Positions 1 through 11,279 of a stretch of DNA of 64,000 bases are shown here, in pieces (within the stretch, counting starts at the first letter, position 1; each line of letters begins with the position of its first letter). The notes under the pieces were generated by a model. The model searched no databases and was not told the origin of the DNA. It saw only the letters and a list, made by a program, of their open reading frames with translations. The stretch covers positions 310,001 through 374,000 of the forward strand of contig NZ_JAFEUP010000001.1 of the NCBI RefSeq assembly GCF_016901015.1. The letters are read 5' to 3'. This DNA comes from Zestomonas insulae. GTDB lineage: Bacteria; Pseudomonadota; Gammaproteobacteria; Pseudomonadales; Pseudomonadaceae. Made by a program: the position numbers and the translations under genes.

Positions 1-859
1 AAAAGCTCATCGGCAGAAAGATCGCGGTGATGGCGCCGAAGCGATACATGGTGCGATTCATCCGCTCGGTCATCCGCCGGTTTTCCGACTCCAGCACCAG
101 ACCGACGCGCTCGCGAATCAGCTCGAGCTCTTCCAGATAGCGGATCAGCCGGTTGTTCAGCTCGTTCCAGTAGTCGCCGGCATCCATGGAGAACCATGGG
201 ACCAGATTGCGCGACAGCTGGGTATAGATGTCGCGCTGCGGCGCCAGGAAGCGCCGTAGCGCCGCAGCACGCCTGCGCACGTGCAGCATCAGGCCATGAT
301 TTGGGGTGTAGCGTTCGTCGGCATCGAGCGCCTCTTCCTCGCCGTCGACCTGCTCGGACAACTCGACCACCAATGCATCGATCTTGCCGCTCATACGATC
401 AGCCAGCTCGAACAACAGCTCTGACGCATTCCTCGGGCCATTGCCATGCTCGAAGGCCTCGATCAGCTCGTCAGTGGCCCGCAACGGCCGCAAGCGCAGG
501 GAAATGACCCGGCGTGCCGAGGCAAAGATGCGCGCCGAGACCATGTCTTCAGGCTCAGCGCCCGGATTGAGATTGACCCCGCGCAAGAACAGCAGCAGCT
601 CGTCACCTGGCAATGCCAGCAAGCGCGGCCGGGTGTTCTCTTCGAGCAACAGGTCACAACTGAACTCGCTGAGCCCGCTGGAGTTACGCAGCCAGTCGTG
701 GGTCTGCGGATGACCACGATCCCAATGCAGCCAGAGATCCTCGCCATCGGCGAGCTGTAGCCCGTCGAGCTCCTGTCGCGCGATGCTGCGAGCGCCACCC
801 TGGCCATCCAGCACAAAGGCGTGCACCAAGCCCCACTGCGCGTTCTGCTCTTCGTACAT
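1..859 (-). CDS. cmaX: CorA/ZntB-family divalent cation transporter (CmaX-like), truncated at the window edge
   Basis: The reading frame starts at an ATG at 859 (protein begins MYEEQNAQWGLV) and stays open to base 1, so the C-terminal end lies outside. About 286 residues are visible. They form the large cytoplasmic alpha/beta plus long-helix domain of CorA/ZntB transporters, and the last visible residues (AIFLPMSF) are the start of the first membrane helix, just before the expected GxN pore signature. Proteins of this family carry Mg2+, Zn2+ or other divalent ions across the inner membrane. The following order rraA, hydrolase, ppsA is that around cmaX in P. aeruginosa (crfX-cmaX-rraA), which is why I use that symbol. 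The transported ion cannot be inferred from the visible part. Confidence 0.85.
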   Translation of the reverse strand, partial: MYEEQNAQWGLVHAFVLDGQGGARSIARQELDGLQLADGEDLWLHWDRGHPQTHDWLRNSSGLSEFSCDLLLEENTRPRLLALPGDELLLFLRGVNLNPGAEPEDMVSARIFASARRVISLRLRPLRATDELIEAFEHGNGPRNASELLFELADRMSGKIDALVVELSEQVDGEEEALDADERYTPNHGLMLHVRRRAAALRRFLAPQRDIYTQLSRNLVPWFSMDAGDYWNELNNRLIRYLEELELIRERVGLVLESENRRMTERMNRTMYRFGAITAIFLPMSF

Positions 860-913
860 CCGCAGCCCCTACTCCCTCGAAGCCAAGCCCGACGGGTGCC
901 GGGCCTCTCGCAC

Positions 914-1402
914 TTATTCCGGCATCGCCAGCGGCTTGGGCGAGACGATTACACCGTTGTTGTCGGCGTAGATGTACTCGCCTGGGCGGAAAGTGACACC
1001 GCCAAAGGTCACCGGCACGTTGAGGTCGCCGATGCCGCGCTTGTCGGTCTTCATCGGGTGGCTGGCCAGCGCCTGAACGCCGAGATCGGTCTGTGCGATG
1101 ACATCCACGTCGCGGATGCAACCGTAGATCACCAGGCCTTCCCAACCGTTCTTCGCCGCTTTTTCTGCCAGCATATCGCCGAGCAGGGCGCGACGCAGCG
1201 AACCACCACCGTCCACGACCAGCACTTTGCCCTGACCGTTCACGTCAACCTGATCCTTGACCAGGGAGTTGTCCTCGAAGCACTTGATGGTGACGATTGC
1301 GCCGCCAAACGAATCGCGCCCGCCGAAGTTGCTGAACATCGGTTCGACCACCTGAACCAGTTCCGGATAGGCGTCGCACAGATCGGGAGTGACGTATTGC
1401 AT
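914..1402 (-). CDS. rraA: RraA-family regulator of ribonuclease E activity
   Basis: A 162-residue protein over the full length of the RraA fold, a trimeric beta-sandwich related to 4-hydroxy-4-methyl-2-oxoglutarate aldolases. Conserved blocks visible are [15 protein letters not shown] near residue 26, [21 protein letters not shown] near residue 62 and [15 protein letters not shown]. In E. coli RraA binds RNase E and restrains mRNA decay; in Pseudomonas the homologue could instead be the metal-dependent aldolase-type enzyme, since GG..RRALLGD and the CIRD Arg-Asp pair match that active-site region. The ATG at 1402 has an AGGAG ribosome site 7 bases upstream. It lies between the cation transporter and the hydrolase, all on the same strand. 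Confidence 0.9.
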   Translation of the reverse strand: MQYVTPDLCDAYPELVQVVEPMFSNFGGRDSFGGAIVTIKCFEDNSLVKDQVDVNGQGKVLVVDGGGSLRRALLGDMLAEKAAKNGWEGLVIYGCIRDVDVIAQTDLGVQALASHPMKTDKRGIGDLNVPVTFGGVTFRPGEYIYADNNGVIVSPKPLAMPE

Positions 1403-1543
1403 GGGAGAACTCCTGTAAGGGAAAGACGAATCAGAGGTGAGGCCCGTTCGCGCCTCAAGACGATAAAGCCAGGCATTCGCCGCATATTAGCCGCGCGATG
1501 CCGGCAGCGAAATGCTTGCACCGGCGGCATGCCGGCAAATGAC

Positions 1544-2524
1544 CTACGCCGGCTGGGCGACCTGACGCGACTCCGGCAGCTCCTGATGGCGCAACCAATG
1601 CTCCGCAAGCGGCCACACATCTGTCTGTGCAGGCCGGCTGACGAGCATTTCGATGTGCCCAAAGTCATCGCTGAAGCCGTACTTCTTGCCCAGGCAGACG
1701 AACTCGCGACACGCCGAACCAAACTGCTCCAGCAGCTTGCGGCACGCCCACGCCGGATCCTGATGATCGGCCCTGGCCGCGACCGCCAGCACCGGCACGG
1801 TGACGCTGGCCAGCCCCGCCCACCAATCGCGCCCCGGCTCACCGAAGCGACCAAAGAGGCCGTGCCAGCGCAAGGTTTCCAGGGCCAAACCGATCGGTTC
1901 ATCCTCGGGACCGCGCTTGAGGCCGGGCCCGGACAGCGCGGGAAAACGCTTGAGCAGGAAACGCCCGCCCCACTCCACCGGCGGCACTTTCAGCGGCCAA
2001 TAGGTGCGACTGATCTGACTGCCGAACAATGCCGCCGAGGCCACCCGCTCTTCGCCCAGGTAATGCCCACCGAGCGCTGCGGCCAGGATGATGCCGCCCA
2101 ACGAGTGGCCAATCCAATGCGCAGCCTGCCCCGCCTGCTCGTGCACGAACTCGGCGATGGCCGGCAGGTCGTAGCGGGCGTAGTCGGCGACGCGGTTGTG
2201 TCGATAGTCGCGATTGCGCGGCGACAGGCCGTGGCCGCGCATCTCCGCGATCCACACGTCGAAGCCGGCACGCGCCAAGTAAGGGCCCAGACCGAGCCCC
2301 TTGGGCGAGTACCAGAAGCGTCGATTGGAGAAACTGCCGTGCAACAGGATGACCGGCACGCCGCGGCGGCTCTCCTGCTGATGCAGGCCAAGCCGAGTCA
2401 GCGCCAGCTCTACCGTCCCGTCCGGGCTGTTGCCGGGCTTCAGACGGTAGACATCCTCACTCAGGTCGCCGCGCAATTCGGCACTCATCAGCGCGACAGG
2501 AAATAATTCACTACTGCTTTGCAT
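1544..2524 (-). CDS. alpha/beta-fold hydrolase (esterase/lipase-like)
   Basis: About 326 residues of the alpha/beta hydrolase fold. An HG oxyanion-type segment (VILLHGSFSNRRFW) is followed by the nucleophile elbow GHSLGG (Ser), with a late Asp/His region (DDFGHIEML) supplying the probable catalytic His. No signal peptide is evident, so it is probably cytoplasmic. The frame is open from a TTG at 2554, but that codon overlaps the terminator arm of ppsA, so I chose the ATG at 2524; a further ATG lies at 2488. None of the three has a convincing ribosome site. It is equivalent to the putative esterase next to ppsA in P. aeruginosa. The substrate is unknown. Confidence 0.8.
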   Translation of the reverse strand: MQSSSELFPVALMSAELRGDLSEDVYRLKPGNSPDGTVELALTRLGLHQQESRRGVPVILLHGSFSNRRFWYSPKGLGLGPYLARAGFDVWIAEMRGHGLSPRNRDYRHNRVADYARYDLPAIAEFVHEQAGQAAHWIGHSLGGIILAAALGGHYLGEERVASAALFGSQISRTYWPLKVPPVEWGGRFLLKRFPALSGPGLKRGPEDEPIGLALETLRWHGLFGRFGEPGRDWWAGLASVTVPVLAVAARADHQDPAWACRKLLEQFGSACREFVCLGKKYGFSDDFGHIEMLVSRPAQTDVWPLAEHWLRHQELPESRQVAQPA

Positions 2525-2552
2525 AGCACTACGAACGAAAAATGACTGGCAC

Positions 2553-2582
2553 AAAAAAGGGCGGGATCAATCCCGCCCTTTT
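2553..2582 (-). terminator. Rho-independent terminator of ppsA
   Basis: The stem GGGCGGGAT/ATCCCGCCC with a 2-base loop is flanked by A-run and T-run. On the minus strand it lies 19 bases after the ppsA stop and ends in a T-run, separating ppsA from the downstream hydrolase. Confidence 0.85.
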
Positions 2583-2600
2583 CCACTGTGAGCTAGCGAC

Positions 2601-4973
<2,373 letters not shown>

Positions 4974-5122
4974 GGTGATCTCTCCACTTGATATTCGGGA
5001 AAGCCGCCGCGCGCGATGGCTTTGGCCCTGACAAATAAGTCAAAATGCCGACCAATGCGGGCCCGGCGAAAGGGGGCCTATGATAGCTAAGAATCGTTCC
5101 CAGCTTAAGGCCCAAGGCGCAA
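4974..5122. promoter_or_regulatory. Divergent ppsA / ppsR promoter region
   Basis: This 149-base gap separates the two divergent starts. Toward ppsR there is a TATGAT hexamer at 5079-5084 suited as a -10. Toward ppsA, the minus strand reads TTGACT at 5043-5038 (-35-like) inside the near-palindrome TTGACTTATTTGTCA (5043-5029), but no good -10 lies at standard spacing. The segment AGAATCGTTC near 5090-5099 resembles half of a FruR/Cra box; this is a weak call. Individual elements are predictions only. Confidence 0.4.
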
Positions 5123-5941
5123 ATGAAACGAACCGCTTTCTTCATCTCGGACGGCACCGGCATCACCGCCGAAACCTTGGGCCAGAGCCTGCTGGCGCAA
5201 TTCGAGAACATCACGTTCACGAAGCTGACCCGACCGTACATCGACAGCGTTGAAAAAGCGCGCGCCATGGTACAACAAATCAACGCAGCTGCCGAGAAAG
5301 ACGGCGCCCGGCCGATCATCTTCGACACCGTGGTAAACCAGGATATTCGCGACGTTCTGGCGAAATCCGATGGCTTCATGATTGACATCTTTTCGACGTT
5401 TTTGTCCCCCCTCGAACAGGAACTGACTTCCCACTCGTCGTATAGCGTCGGCAAGTCGCATTCGATCGCCCACAGCAGCAACTACATGGAGCGTATCGAG
5501 GCGGTCAACTTCGCCCTCGACAACGACGACGGCGCGCGCACCCACTACTACGACAAGGCCGACCTGATCCTGATCGGCGTGTCGCGCTGCGGCAAGACAC
5601 CGACCTGCCTGTACATGGCCATGCAGTACGGCATCCGAGCCGCCAACTACCCACTCACCGAAGACGACATGGAGCGCCTGCAGCTTCCGGCCGCGCTCAA
5701 GCCCTACAAGCACAAGCTGTTCGGCCTGACCATCGACCCGGACCGCCTGGCGGCGATTCGCAACGAGCGCAAGCCCAACAGCCGCTACGCCAGCTACGCC
5801 CAGTGCGAGTTCGAAGTCCGCGAAGTGGAAGCCCTGCTGCGCCGCGAGAACATCAACTTCATCAACTCCACGCATTTCTCGGTGGAAGAGATTTCCGCCA
5901 AGATCCTGGTGGAGAAAGGCGTGGAACGGCGCCTGAAGTAA
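5123..5941 (+). CDS. ppsR: Phosphoenolpyruvate synthase regulatory protein (DUF299 kinase/pyrophosphorylase)
   Basis: A 272-residue member of the PSRP family. It inactivates PEP synthase by ADP-dependent phosphorylation of the active-site Thr and reactivates it by Pi-dependent dephosphorylation. The N-terminus [19 protein letters not shown] and the P-loop-like [15 protein letters not shown] (around residue 153) are hallmark motifs. Divergence from ppsA by 149 bases matches the conserved pairing of regulator and target, so target assignment is secure. A hairpin with T-run follows the stop within 25 bases. Confidence 0.95.
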   Translation: MKRTAFFISDGTGITAETLGQSLLAQFENITFTKLTRPYIDSVEKARAMVQQINAAAEKDGARPIIFDTVVNQDIRDVLAKSDGFMIDIFSTFLSPLEQELTSHSSYSVGKSHSIAHSSNYMERIEAVNFALDNDDGARTHYYDKADLILIGVSRCGKTPTCLYMAMQYGIRAANYPLTEDDMERLQLPAALKPYKHKLFGLTIDPDRLAAIRNERKPNSRYASYAQCEFEVREVEALLRRENINFINSTHFSVEEISAKILVEKGVERRLK

Positions 5942-5962
5942 GCGACCCGCCGCGCCCTCGCC

Positions 5963-5987
5963 AAGCCCGCGCCTGCGGGCTTTTGTT
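5963..5987 (+). terminator. Rho-independent terminator after ppsR
   Basis: AAGCCCGC-GCCT-GCGGGCTTTTGTTT: a 7-8 bp GC stem followed by a T-rich tail, 22 bases beyond the ppsR stop. It sits between the convergent ppsR and prpF genes. Confidence 0.85.
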
Positions 5988-6079
5988 TGCCTGGCGACAC
6001 GTCTAGCTCGGACGTTCCGCCCTCGCCTTCGCGCCCCAGAAGCTACCAGGTCCGCCTATGCGGGCCCGGTAGATCGCAC

Positions 6080-7267
6080 TCAGAACGCGTCGCCAGGGAC
6101 CCGTACCCAACCTTCCATCAGCACCCGCGCGCTGCGGCTCATGATGGCCTTGGTCACCGTCCACTCGCCGTCGACCTGTTTGGCCTCGGCGCCGACACGC
6201 AAGGTGCCGGACGGATGACCGAAACGCACCGCGGTGCGCTCGCCACCACCGGCTGCGAGGTTGACCAACGTGCCGGGCACGGCTGCCGCAGTACCGATAG
6301 CCACCGCACAAGTACCCATCATGGCGTGGTGCAGCTTGCCCATCGACAGTGCACGCACCAGCAAATCGACGTCGCCAGCGCTGACTTCCTTGCCGCTGGA
6401 CGCCTGATAGGTCTTGGGTTTCGAGACGAAGGCGATCTTCGGCGTGTGCTGGCGGGTCGCCGCCTCTTCCGGGGTTTTGATCAGGCCCATGCGCAGGGCG
6501 CCGGCGATGCGAATCTTCTCGAAACGCGCCAATTGCTCCGGATCGCCGTTGATGGCCTCACGCAGCTCGGTGCCCTGATAGCCGATGTCTTCGGCATTGA
6601 CGAACACGGTGGGAATGCCGGCAGTGATCATGGTCGCCTTGAAGGTGCCAACACCCGGCACTTCCAGGTCGTCGATCAGGTTGCCGGTGGGGAACATCGA
6701 ACCGCCCTCCTCGCCGTCGTCGGACGGATCGAGGAACTCCAGCACGATTTCCGCGGCCGGAAAGGTCACGCCGTCGAGGTCAAAGTCACCGGTTTCCTGC
6801 ACCTGGCCATTGCTGACCGGCACATGGGCGATGATGGTTTTCTGGATGTTGGCCTGCCAGATGCGCACCACGCAGGTGCCGTTGTCCGGGATGCGCTCCG
6901 GATCGACCAGGCCCGCATGCAGGGCGAACGCGCCGGCCGCGGTCGACAGGTTGCCGCAGTTACCGCTCCAGTCGACGAAGGCCTTGTCGATGGATATCTG
7001 GCCGTAGAGGTAATCCACGTCATGGCCGGGCTGGCTGCTCTTCGACAGGATCACGCACTTGCTGGTGCTGGAAGTCGCGCCGCCCATGCCGTCGATATGC
7101 GCCGAATAGGGATCGGGGCTGCCGATCACACGCATGAACAACTGGTCACGTGCCTTGCCTGGCACCTGGCAGCGTTCGGGCAGGTCCTGCAGGCGGAAGA
7201 ACACGCCCTTGCTGGTGCCGCCGCGGATGTAGGTGGCAGGAACTTTGATCTGGGGTACGTGGCTCAT
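6080..7267 (-). CDS. prpF: 2-methylaconitate cis-trans isomerase PrpF
   Basis: 395 residues of the PrpF/DAP-epimerase-like fold. The N-terminus IKVPATYIRGGTSKGVFF and the segment WSGNCGNLSTAAGAFA carry the typical PrpF signature, including the Cys of NCGN. The enzyme isomerises the trans-2-methylaconitate made by AcnD to the cis form, allowing AcnD to substitute for PrpD in the 2-methylcitrate cycle. An ATG at 7342 in the same frame would add a junk N-terminus from the repeat element, so I chose the ATG at 7267 with GGAAAAGAC upstream. It is the last gene of the prp operon; prpD, which follows in P. aeruginosa, is absent here. Confidence 0.95.
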   Translation of the reverse strand: MSHVPQIKVPATYIRGGTSKGVFFRLQDLPERCQVPGKARDQLFMRVIGSPDPYSAHIDGMGGATSSTSKCVILSKSSQPGHDVDYLYGQISIDKAFVDWSGNCGNLSTAAGAFALHAGLVDPERIPDNGTCVVRIWQANIQKTIIAHVPVSNGQVQETGDFDLDGVTFPAAEIVLEFLDPSDDGEEGGSMFPTGNLIDDLEVPGVGTFKATMITAGIPTVFVNAEDIGYQGTELREAINGDPEQLARFEKIRIAGALRMGLIKTPEEAATRQHTPKIAFVSKPKTYQASSGKEVSAGDVDLLVRALSMGKLHHAMMGTCAVAIGTAAAVPGTLVNLAAGGGERTAVRFGHPSGTLRVGAEAKQVDGEWTVTKAIMSRSARVLMEGWVRVPGDAF

Positions 7268-7303
7268 GTCTTTTCCTTCGCGGCAAAACTGGGGTTCGGT
7301 AGC

Positions 7304-7356
7304 CTGTAGGAGCCAGCCTGATACGGCGTCGATCGCCAGCAAGCTGGCTCCTACAG
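7304..7356. repeat. REP-like inverted repeat between acnD and prpF
   Basis: CTGTAGGAGCCAGC at 7304-7317 is exactly mirrored by GCTGGCTCCTACAG at 7343-7356, with 25 bases between. The TGTAGGAGC core is typical of Pseudomonas repetitive extragenic palindromes. Only this copy is in the window. Confidence 0.75.
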
Positions 7357-7370
7357 GATGCCGGATAGCC

Positions 7371-7398
7371 CGCCGCGGGGTGTCGCCACCCCGCGGCG
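7371..7398. repeat. GC-rich hairpin downstream of acnD
   Basis: Perfect 10-bp arms CGCCGCGGGG / CCCCGCGGCG with an 8-base loop, starting 10 bases after the acnD stop. No T-run follows on either strand, so it is more likely an mRNA-stabilising or attenuating structure than a classical terminator. Confidence 0.6.
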
Positions 7399-7407
7399 GA
7401 GTCTCAC

Positions 7408-10029
7408 TTAGGCAGTCGCGGCCTCGGCGGAGGACTTCAGGAAGTCCTTGGCGAAGCGTTGCAGCACGCCACCGGCGTTGTACACACTGACATCGGCAGC
7501 GGTGTCCAGGCGGCAGGTCACCGGCACTTCGACCACTTCACCGTTGCGGCGATTGACCACCAGGGTCAGGTCGCAGCGCGGCGACAGGTCGCCCTTGATG
7601 TCGTAGGTTTCGGTGCCGTCGATGCCGAGGGTCAGGCGGGTGGTGCCCGGCTTGAACTCCACCGGCAGCACGCCCATACCGACCAGGTTGGTGCGGTGGA
7701 TGCGCTCGAAGCCTTCGGCGACGATCACTTCCACGCCAGCCAGACGCACGCCCTTGGCCGCCCAGTCGCGGGACGAGCCCTGACCGTAGTCGGCGCCGGC
7801 GACGATGATCAGCGGCTGCTTGCGGTTCATGTAGGTTTCGATGGCTTCCCACATGCGCATGACCTGGCCCTCCGGCTCGACACGGGCCAGCGAACCCTTC
7901 TTCACAGCACCGTCAACAATGGCCATTTCATTGACCAGTTCCTTGTTGGCGAACGTAGCGCGCTGTGCCGTCAGGTGGTCGCCGCGGTGGGTGGCGTAGG
8001 AGTTGAAGTCCTCCTCCGGCACGCCCATCTTGTGCAGGTATTCACCGGCGGCCGAGCTCATCTGGATCGCGTTGGACGGCGACAGGTGGTCGGTGGTGAT
8101 GTTGTCCGGCAGCACCGCCAGCGGACGCATGCCCTTCAGGGTGCGCTCACCCGCCAGCGCGCCTTCCCAGTACGGCGGACGGCGGATGTAGGTGGACATC
8201 GGGCGCCAGTCGTACAGCGGACTTTCCGCTTCCTGAACGCTGCCCAGATCGAACATCGGGATGTAGATCTGGCGGAACTGCTCCGGCTTGACGCTGGAAG
8301 CGACGATGGCGTCGATCTCTTCGTCGGATGGCCACAGGTCCTTCAGGGTGACCGGATTGCCGTTCTGATCGGTGCCCAGCACGTCCTGCTCGATGTCGAA
8401 GCGCACGGTACCGGCGAGGGCGTAGGCCACTACCAGCGGCGGCGAGGCCAGGAAGGCCTGCTTGGCGTAGGGGTGGATACGACCGTCGAAGTTGCGGTTG
8501 CCCGACAGCACGGCGGTGGCGTACAGGTCACGGTCGATGATTTCCTGCTGGATCACCGGGTCCAGCGCGCCGGACATGCCGTTGCAGGTGGTGCAGGCGT
8601 AGCCGACGATGCCGAAGCCCAGCTTCTCCAGTTCCGGCAGCAGGCCGGCTTCTTCCAGGTACAGCTTGGCGACCTTGGAGCCCGGAGCGAAGGAAGTCTT
8701 CACCCACGGCTTGCGTACCATGCCCAGCGCGTTGGCCTTCTTCGCCACCAGACCGGCGGCCACCACGTTGCGCGGGTTGGAAGTGTTGGTGCAGCTGGTG
8801 ATGGCGGCGATGATCACCGCGCCGTCCGGCATCAGGCCTTCGGCTTCCTCGACCTTGCCGGACTGCAGCTTGGCCTCGTCGGCGATACCGCGCTCGGCCA
8901 GCGCCGAGGTCGGCAGACGGCGGTGCGGGTTGGACGGGCCGGCCATGTTGCGCACTACGCTAGCCAGGTCGAAGCTCAGCACACGCTCGTACTCGGCGGT
9001 CTTCAGCGCGTCGCTCCACAGACCCAGGGTCTTGGCGTAGTTCTCCACCAGCGCGACCTGCTCCGGCTCGCGGCCAGTCAGCTTGAGGTAGTCGATGGTC
9101 TGACCGTCGATGTAGAACATCGAGGCAGTGGCGCCGTATTCCGGGCACATGTTGGAGATGGTCGCGCGGTCGCCGATCGACAGGCTGTCAGCGCCTTCGC
9201 CGAAGAACTCGACATAAGCGCCGACCACACGTTCCTTGCGCAGGAACTCGGTGATGGCCAACACGATGTCGGTGGCAGTGATGCCCGGCTTGCGCTTACC
9301 GGTCAGCTCGACGCCGACGATGTCGGGCAGGCGCATCATCGACGGATGGCCGAGCATCACGGTTTCCGCTTCCAGGCCGCCGACGCCGATGGCGATCACG
9401 CCCAGGGCATCCACGTGCGGGGTGTGCGAATCAGTGCCGACGCAGGTATCGGGGAACGCCACGCCGCCACGCGCCTGGATCACCGGGCTCATTTTCTCCA
9501 GGTTGATCTGGTGCATGATGCCGTTGCCGGCCGGGATCACGTCGACGTTCTTGAACGCGGTCTTGGTCCACTCGATGAAGTGGAAGCGGTCCTCGTTGCG
9601 ACGGTCTTCGATGGCGCGGTTCTTCTCGAAAGCATCCGGGTCGAAGCCCGGCGCTTCCACGGCCAGCGAGTGGTCGACGATCAGCTGGGTCGGCACCACC
9701 GGGTTGACCTTGGACGGGTCACCGCCCTGGTCGGCGATGGCATCACGCAGGCCGGCCAGGTCGACCAGAGCGGTCTGGCCAAGGATGTCGTGGCAGACCA
9801 CGCGGGCCGGGTACCAAGGGAAGTCCAGATCGCGCTTGCGGTAGACCAGCTGCTCCAGCGAAGCGGTCAGGTCCGCCGGCTCGCAGCGGCGTACCAGCTG
9901 CTCGGCAAGCACACGGGAGGTGTACGGCAGTTTTGCCCAGGCACCAGCCTGGATCTCTTCGACAGCCGCGCGGGCGTCAAAGTAGTCCAGTTGTGTGCCC
10001 GGCAGGCTTTTACGGTATTGGGTGTTCAT
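7408..10029 (-). CDS. acnD: Fe/S-dependent 2-methylisocitrate dehydratase AcnD
   Basis: 873 residues of the aconitase superfamily: three N-terminal subdomains and the C-terminal swivel. Cluster ligands are seen as the Cys in SCTNTSNP and the CxxC pair in YACTTCNGMSG; substrate residues lie in DNITTDHLSPS and [13 protein letters not shown]. It dehydrates 2-methylcitrate to 2-methylaconitate with PrpF assistance. The sequence (MNTQYRKSLPGTQLDYFDARAAVEE) and operon position identify AcnD rather than AcnA, whose separate gene is at 54397. The ATG at 10029 directly follows the prpC stop, with AAGGAT inside the prpC end as ribosome site, so translation is probably coupled. Confidence 0.96.
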   Translation of the reverse strand: MNTQYRKSLPGTQLDYFDARAAVEEIQAGAWAKLPYTSRVLAEQLVRRCEPADLTASLEQLVYRKRDLDFPWYPARVVCHDILGQTALVDLAGLRDAIADQGGDPSKVNPVVPTQLIVDHSLAVEAPGFDPDAFEKNRAIEDRRNEDRFHFIEWTKTAFKNVDVIPAGNGIMHQINLEKMSPVIQARGGVAFPDTCVGTDSHTPHVDALGVIAIGVGGLEAETVMLGHPSMMRLPDIVGVELTGKRKPGITATDIVLAITEFLRKERVVGAYVEFFGEGADSLSIGDRATISNMCPEYGATASMFYIDGQTIDYLKLTGREPEQVALVENYAKTLGLWSDALKTAEYERVLSFDLASVVRNMAGPSNPHRRLPTSALAERGIADEAKLQSGKVEEAEGLMPDGAVIIAAITSCTNTSNPRNVVAAGLVAKKANALGMVRKPWVKTSFAPGSKVAKLYLEEAGLLPELEKLGFGIVGYACTTCNGMSGALDPVIQQEIIDRDLYATAVLSGNRNFDGRIHPYAKQAFLASPPLVVAYALAGTVRFDIEQDVLGTDQNGNPVTLKDLWPSDEEIDAIVASSVKPEQFRQIYIPMFDLGSVQEAESPLYDWRPMSTYIRRPPYWEGALAGERTLKGMRPLAVLPDNITTDHLSPSNAIQMSSAAGEYLHKMGVPEEDFNSYATHRGDHLTAQRATFANKELVNEMAIVDGAVKKGSLARVEPEGQVMRMWEAIETYMNRKQPLIIVAGADYGQGSSRDWAAKGVRLAGVEVIVAEGFERIHRTNLVGMGVLPVEFKPGTTRLTLGIDGTETYDIKGDLSPRCDLTLVVNRRNGEVVEVPVTCRLDTAADVSVYNAGGVLQRFAKDFLKSSAEAATA

Positions 10030-10030
10030 C

Positions 10031-11191
10031 TTATTTACGATCCTTGAGCGGCACGAACTTCAGGTCTTCAGGACCTGTGTAGTTGGCGCTCGGGCGGATG
10101 ATCTTGCCGTCGATGCGTTGTTCGATGACGTGGGACGACCAGCCGGAGGTGCGGGCGATCACGAACAGCGGGGTGAACATCGCGGTGGGCACGCCCATCA
10201 TGTGGTAGCTGACGGCGCTGAACCAATCGAGGTTGGGGAACATCTTCTTGATGTCCCACATGATGGTTTCCAGGCGCTCGGCGATGTCATACATCTTGGT
10301 GTTGCTCTGCTCGGCGGACAGCTCGTGAGCGACTTCCTTGATCACCTTGTTGCGCGGATCGGCCACGGTGTAGACCGGGTGACCGAAGCCGATCACGACT
10401 TCCTTCTTCTCGACGCGAGCACGAATGTCGGCCTCGGCCTCGTCCGGGTTGTCGTAGCGCTTCTGGATCTCGAAGGCCACTTCGTTGGCGCCGCCGTGCT
10501 TCGGACCGCGCAGCGCGCCGATGGCGCCGGCGATGCAGGAGTACATGTCGGAACCGGTGCCGGCGATCACCCGCGAGGTGAAGGTCGACGCGTTGAACTC
10601 ATGCTCGGCGTACAGGTTCAGCGAGGTGTGCATGGCGCGCACCCAGGACGCACGCGGCTTCTCGCCGTGCAGCAGGTGCAGGAAGTGACCGCCGATGGAG
10701 TCATCGTCGGTTTCCACGTCGATGCGCTTGCCGTTGTGGCTGAAGTGGTACCAGTACAGCAGCGCGGAACCCAGCGAAGCCATCAGCTTGTCGGCGATGT
10801 CCCGGGCGCCCGGGTGGTTGTGGTCTTCCTTCTCCGGCGACACGCAGCCCAGCACGGACACGGCGGTACGCATCACGTCCATCGGGTGGGCGGACGGCGG
10901 CAGTTGCTCGAGGGAGGCTTTGAGGGCGGCCGGGATGCCGCGCAGGGCCTTGAGCTTGGCCTTGTAACCAGCCAGTTCGGCGACGTTCGGCAGCTTGCCG
11001 TGCACCAGCAGGTGGGCGATTTCTTCGAATTCGCAACGGTTGGCGAAGTCGAGCACGTCGTAGCCACGGTAGTGCAGGTCGTTACCGGTGCGGCCAACGG
11101 TGCACAGGGCGGTGTTGCCGGCGGCGGTGCCACTCAGGGCCACCGACTTCTTCGGCTTGAAGGTAGGGGCGGTCGTTTCAGTCGCGCTCAT
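10031..11191 (-). CDS. prpC: 2-methylcitrate synthase
   Basis: 386 residues, citrate synthase fold. It condenses propionyl-CoA with oxaloacetate. Catalytic His regions are seen in [15 protein letters not shown] and [15 protein letters not shown], and an Asp in [15 protein letters not shown]. The short N-terminus without the type I citrate synthase extension, and the position between prpB and acnD, support PrpC over GltA. The frame is open to 11356, but the ATG at 11191 ([19 protein letters not shown]) has GAGGAGATACGAGCG upstream and is chosen. An 88-base gap separates it from prpB. Confidence 0.96.
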   Translation of the reverse strand: MSATETTAPTFKPKKSVALSGTAAGNTALCTVGRTGNDLHYRGYDVLDFANRCEFEEIAHLLVHGKLPNVAELAGYKAKLKALRGIPAALKASLEQLPPSAHPMDVMRTAVSVLGCVSPEKEDHNHPGARDIADKLMASLGSALLYWYHFSHNGKRIDVETDDDSIGGHFLHLLHGEKPRASWVRAMHTSLNLYAEHEFNASTFTSRVIAGTGSDMYSCIAGAIGALRGPKHGGANEVAFEIQKRYDNPDEAEADIRARVEKKEVVIGFGHPVYTVADPRNKVIKEVAHELSAEQSNTKMYDIAERLETIMWDIKKMFPNLDWFSAVSYHMMGVPTAMFTPLFVIARTSGWSSHVIEQRIDGKIIRPSANYTGPEDLKFVPLKDRK

Positions 11192-11279
11192 CGCTCGTAT
11201 CTCCTCAGGTAATCCGGTTGGGTACTGCTTGTTGTTCTCCGCAGGCCACCGTGCGCGGGGCACGGGGCCTGCGTGCCGG

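Noticed and set aside
821..2506. 561-codon plus-strand frame crossing rraA and the hydrolase
   Set aside because: Spans three well-supported minus-strand genes and their gaps; no homology features.
7408..10029. Possible annotation as ordinary aconitase AcnA
   Set aside because: Operon context with prpC and prpF and the AcnD-type N-terminus; a true acnA is present at 54397.
7459..10047. 862-codon open frame antisense to acnD
   Set aside because: Shadow frame produced by GC-rich codon use of acnD; no recognisable domain or ribosome site.
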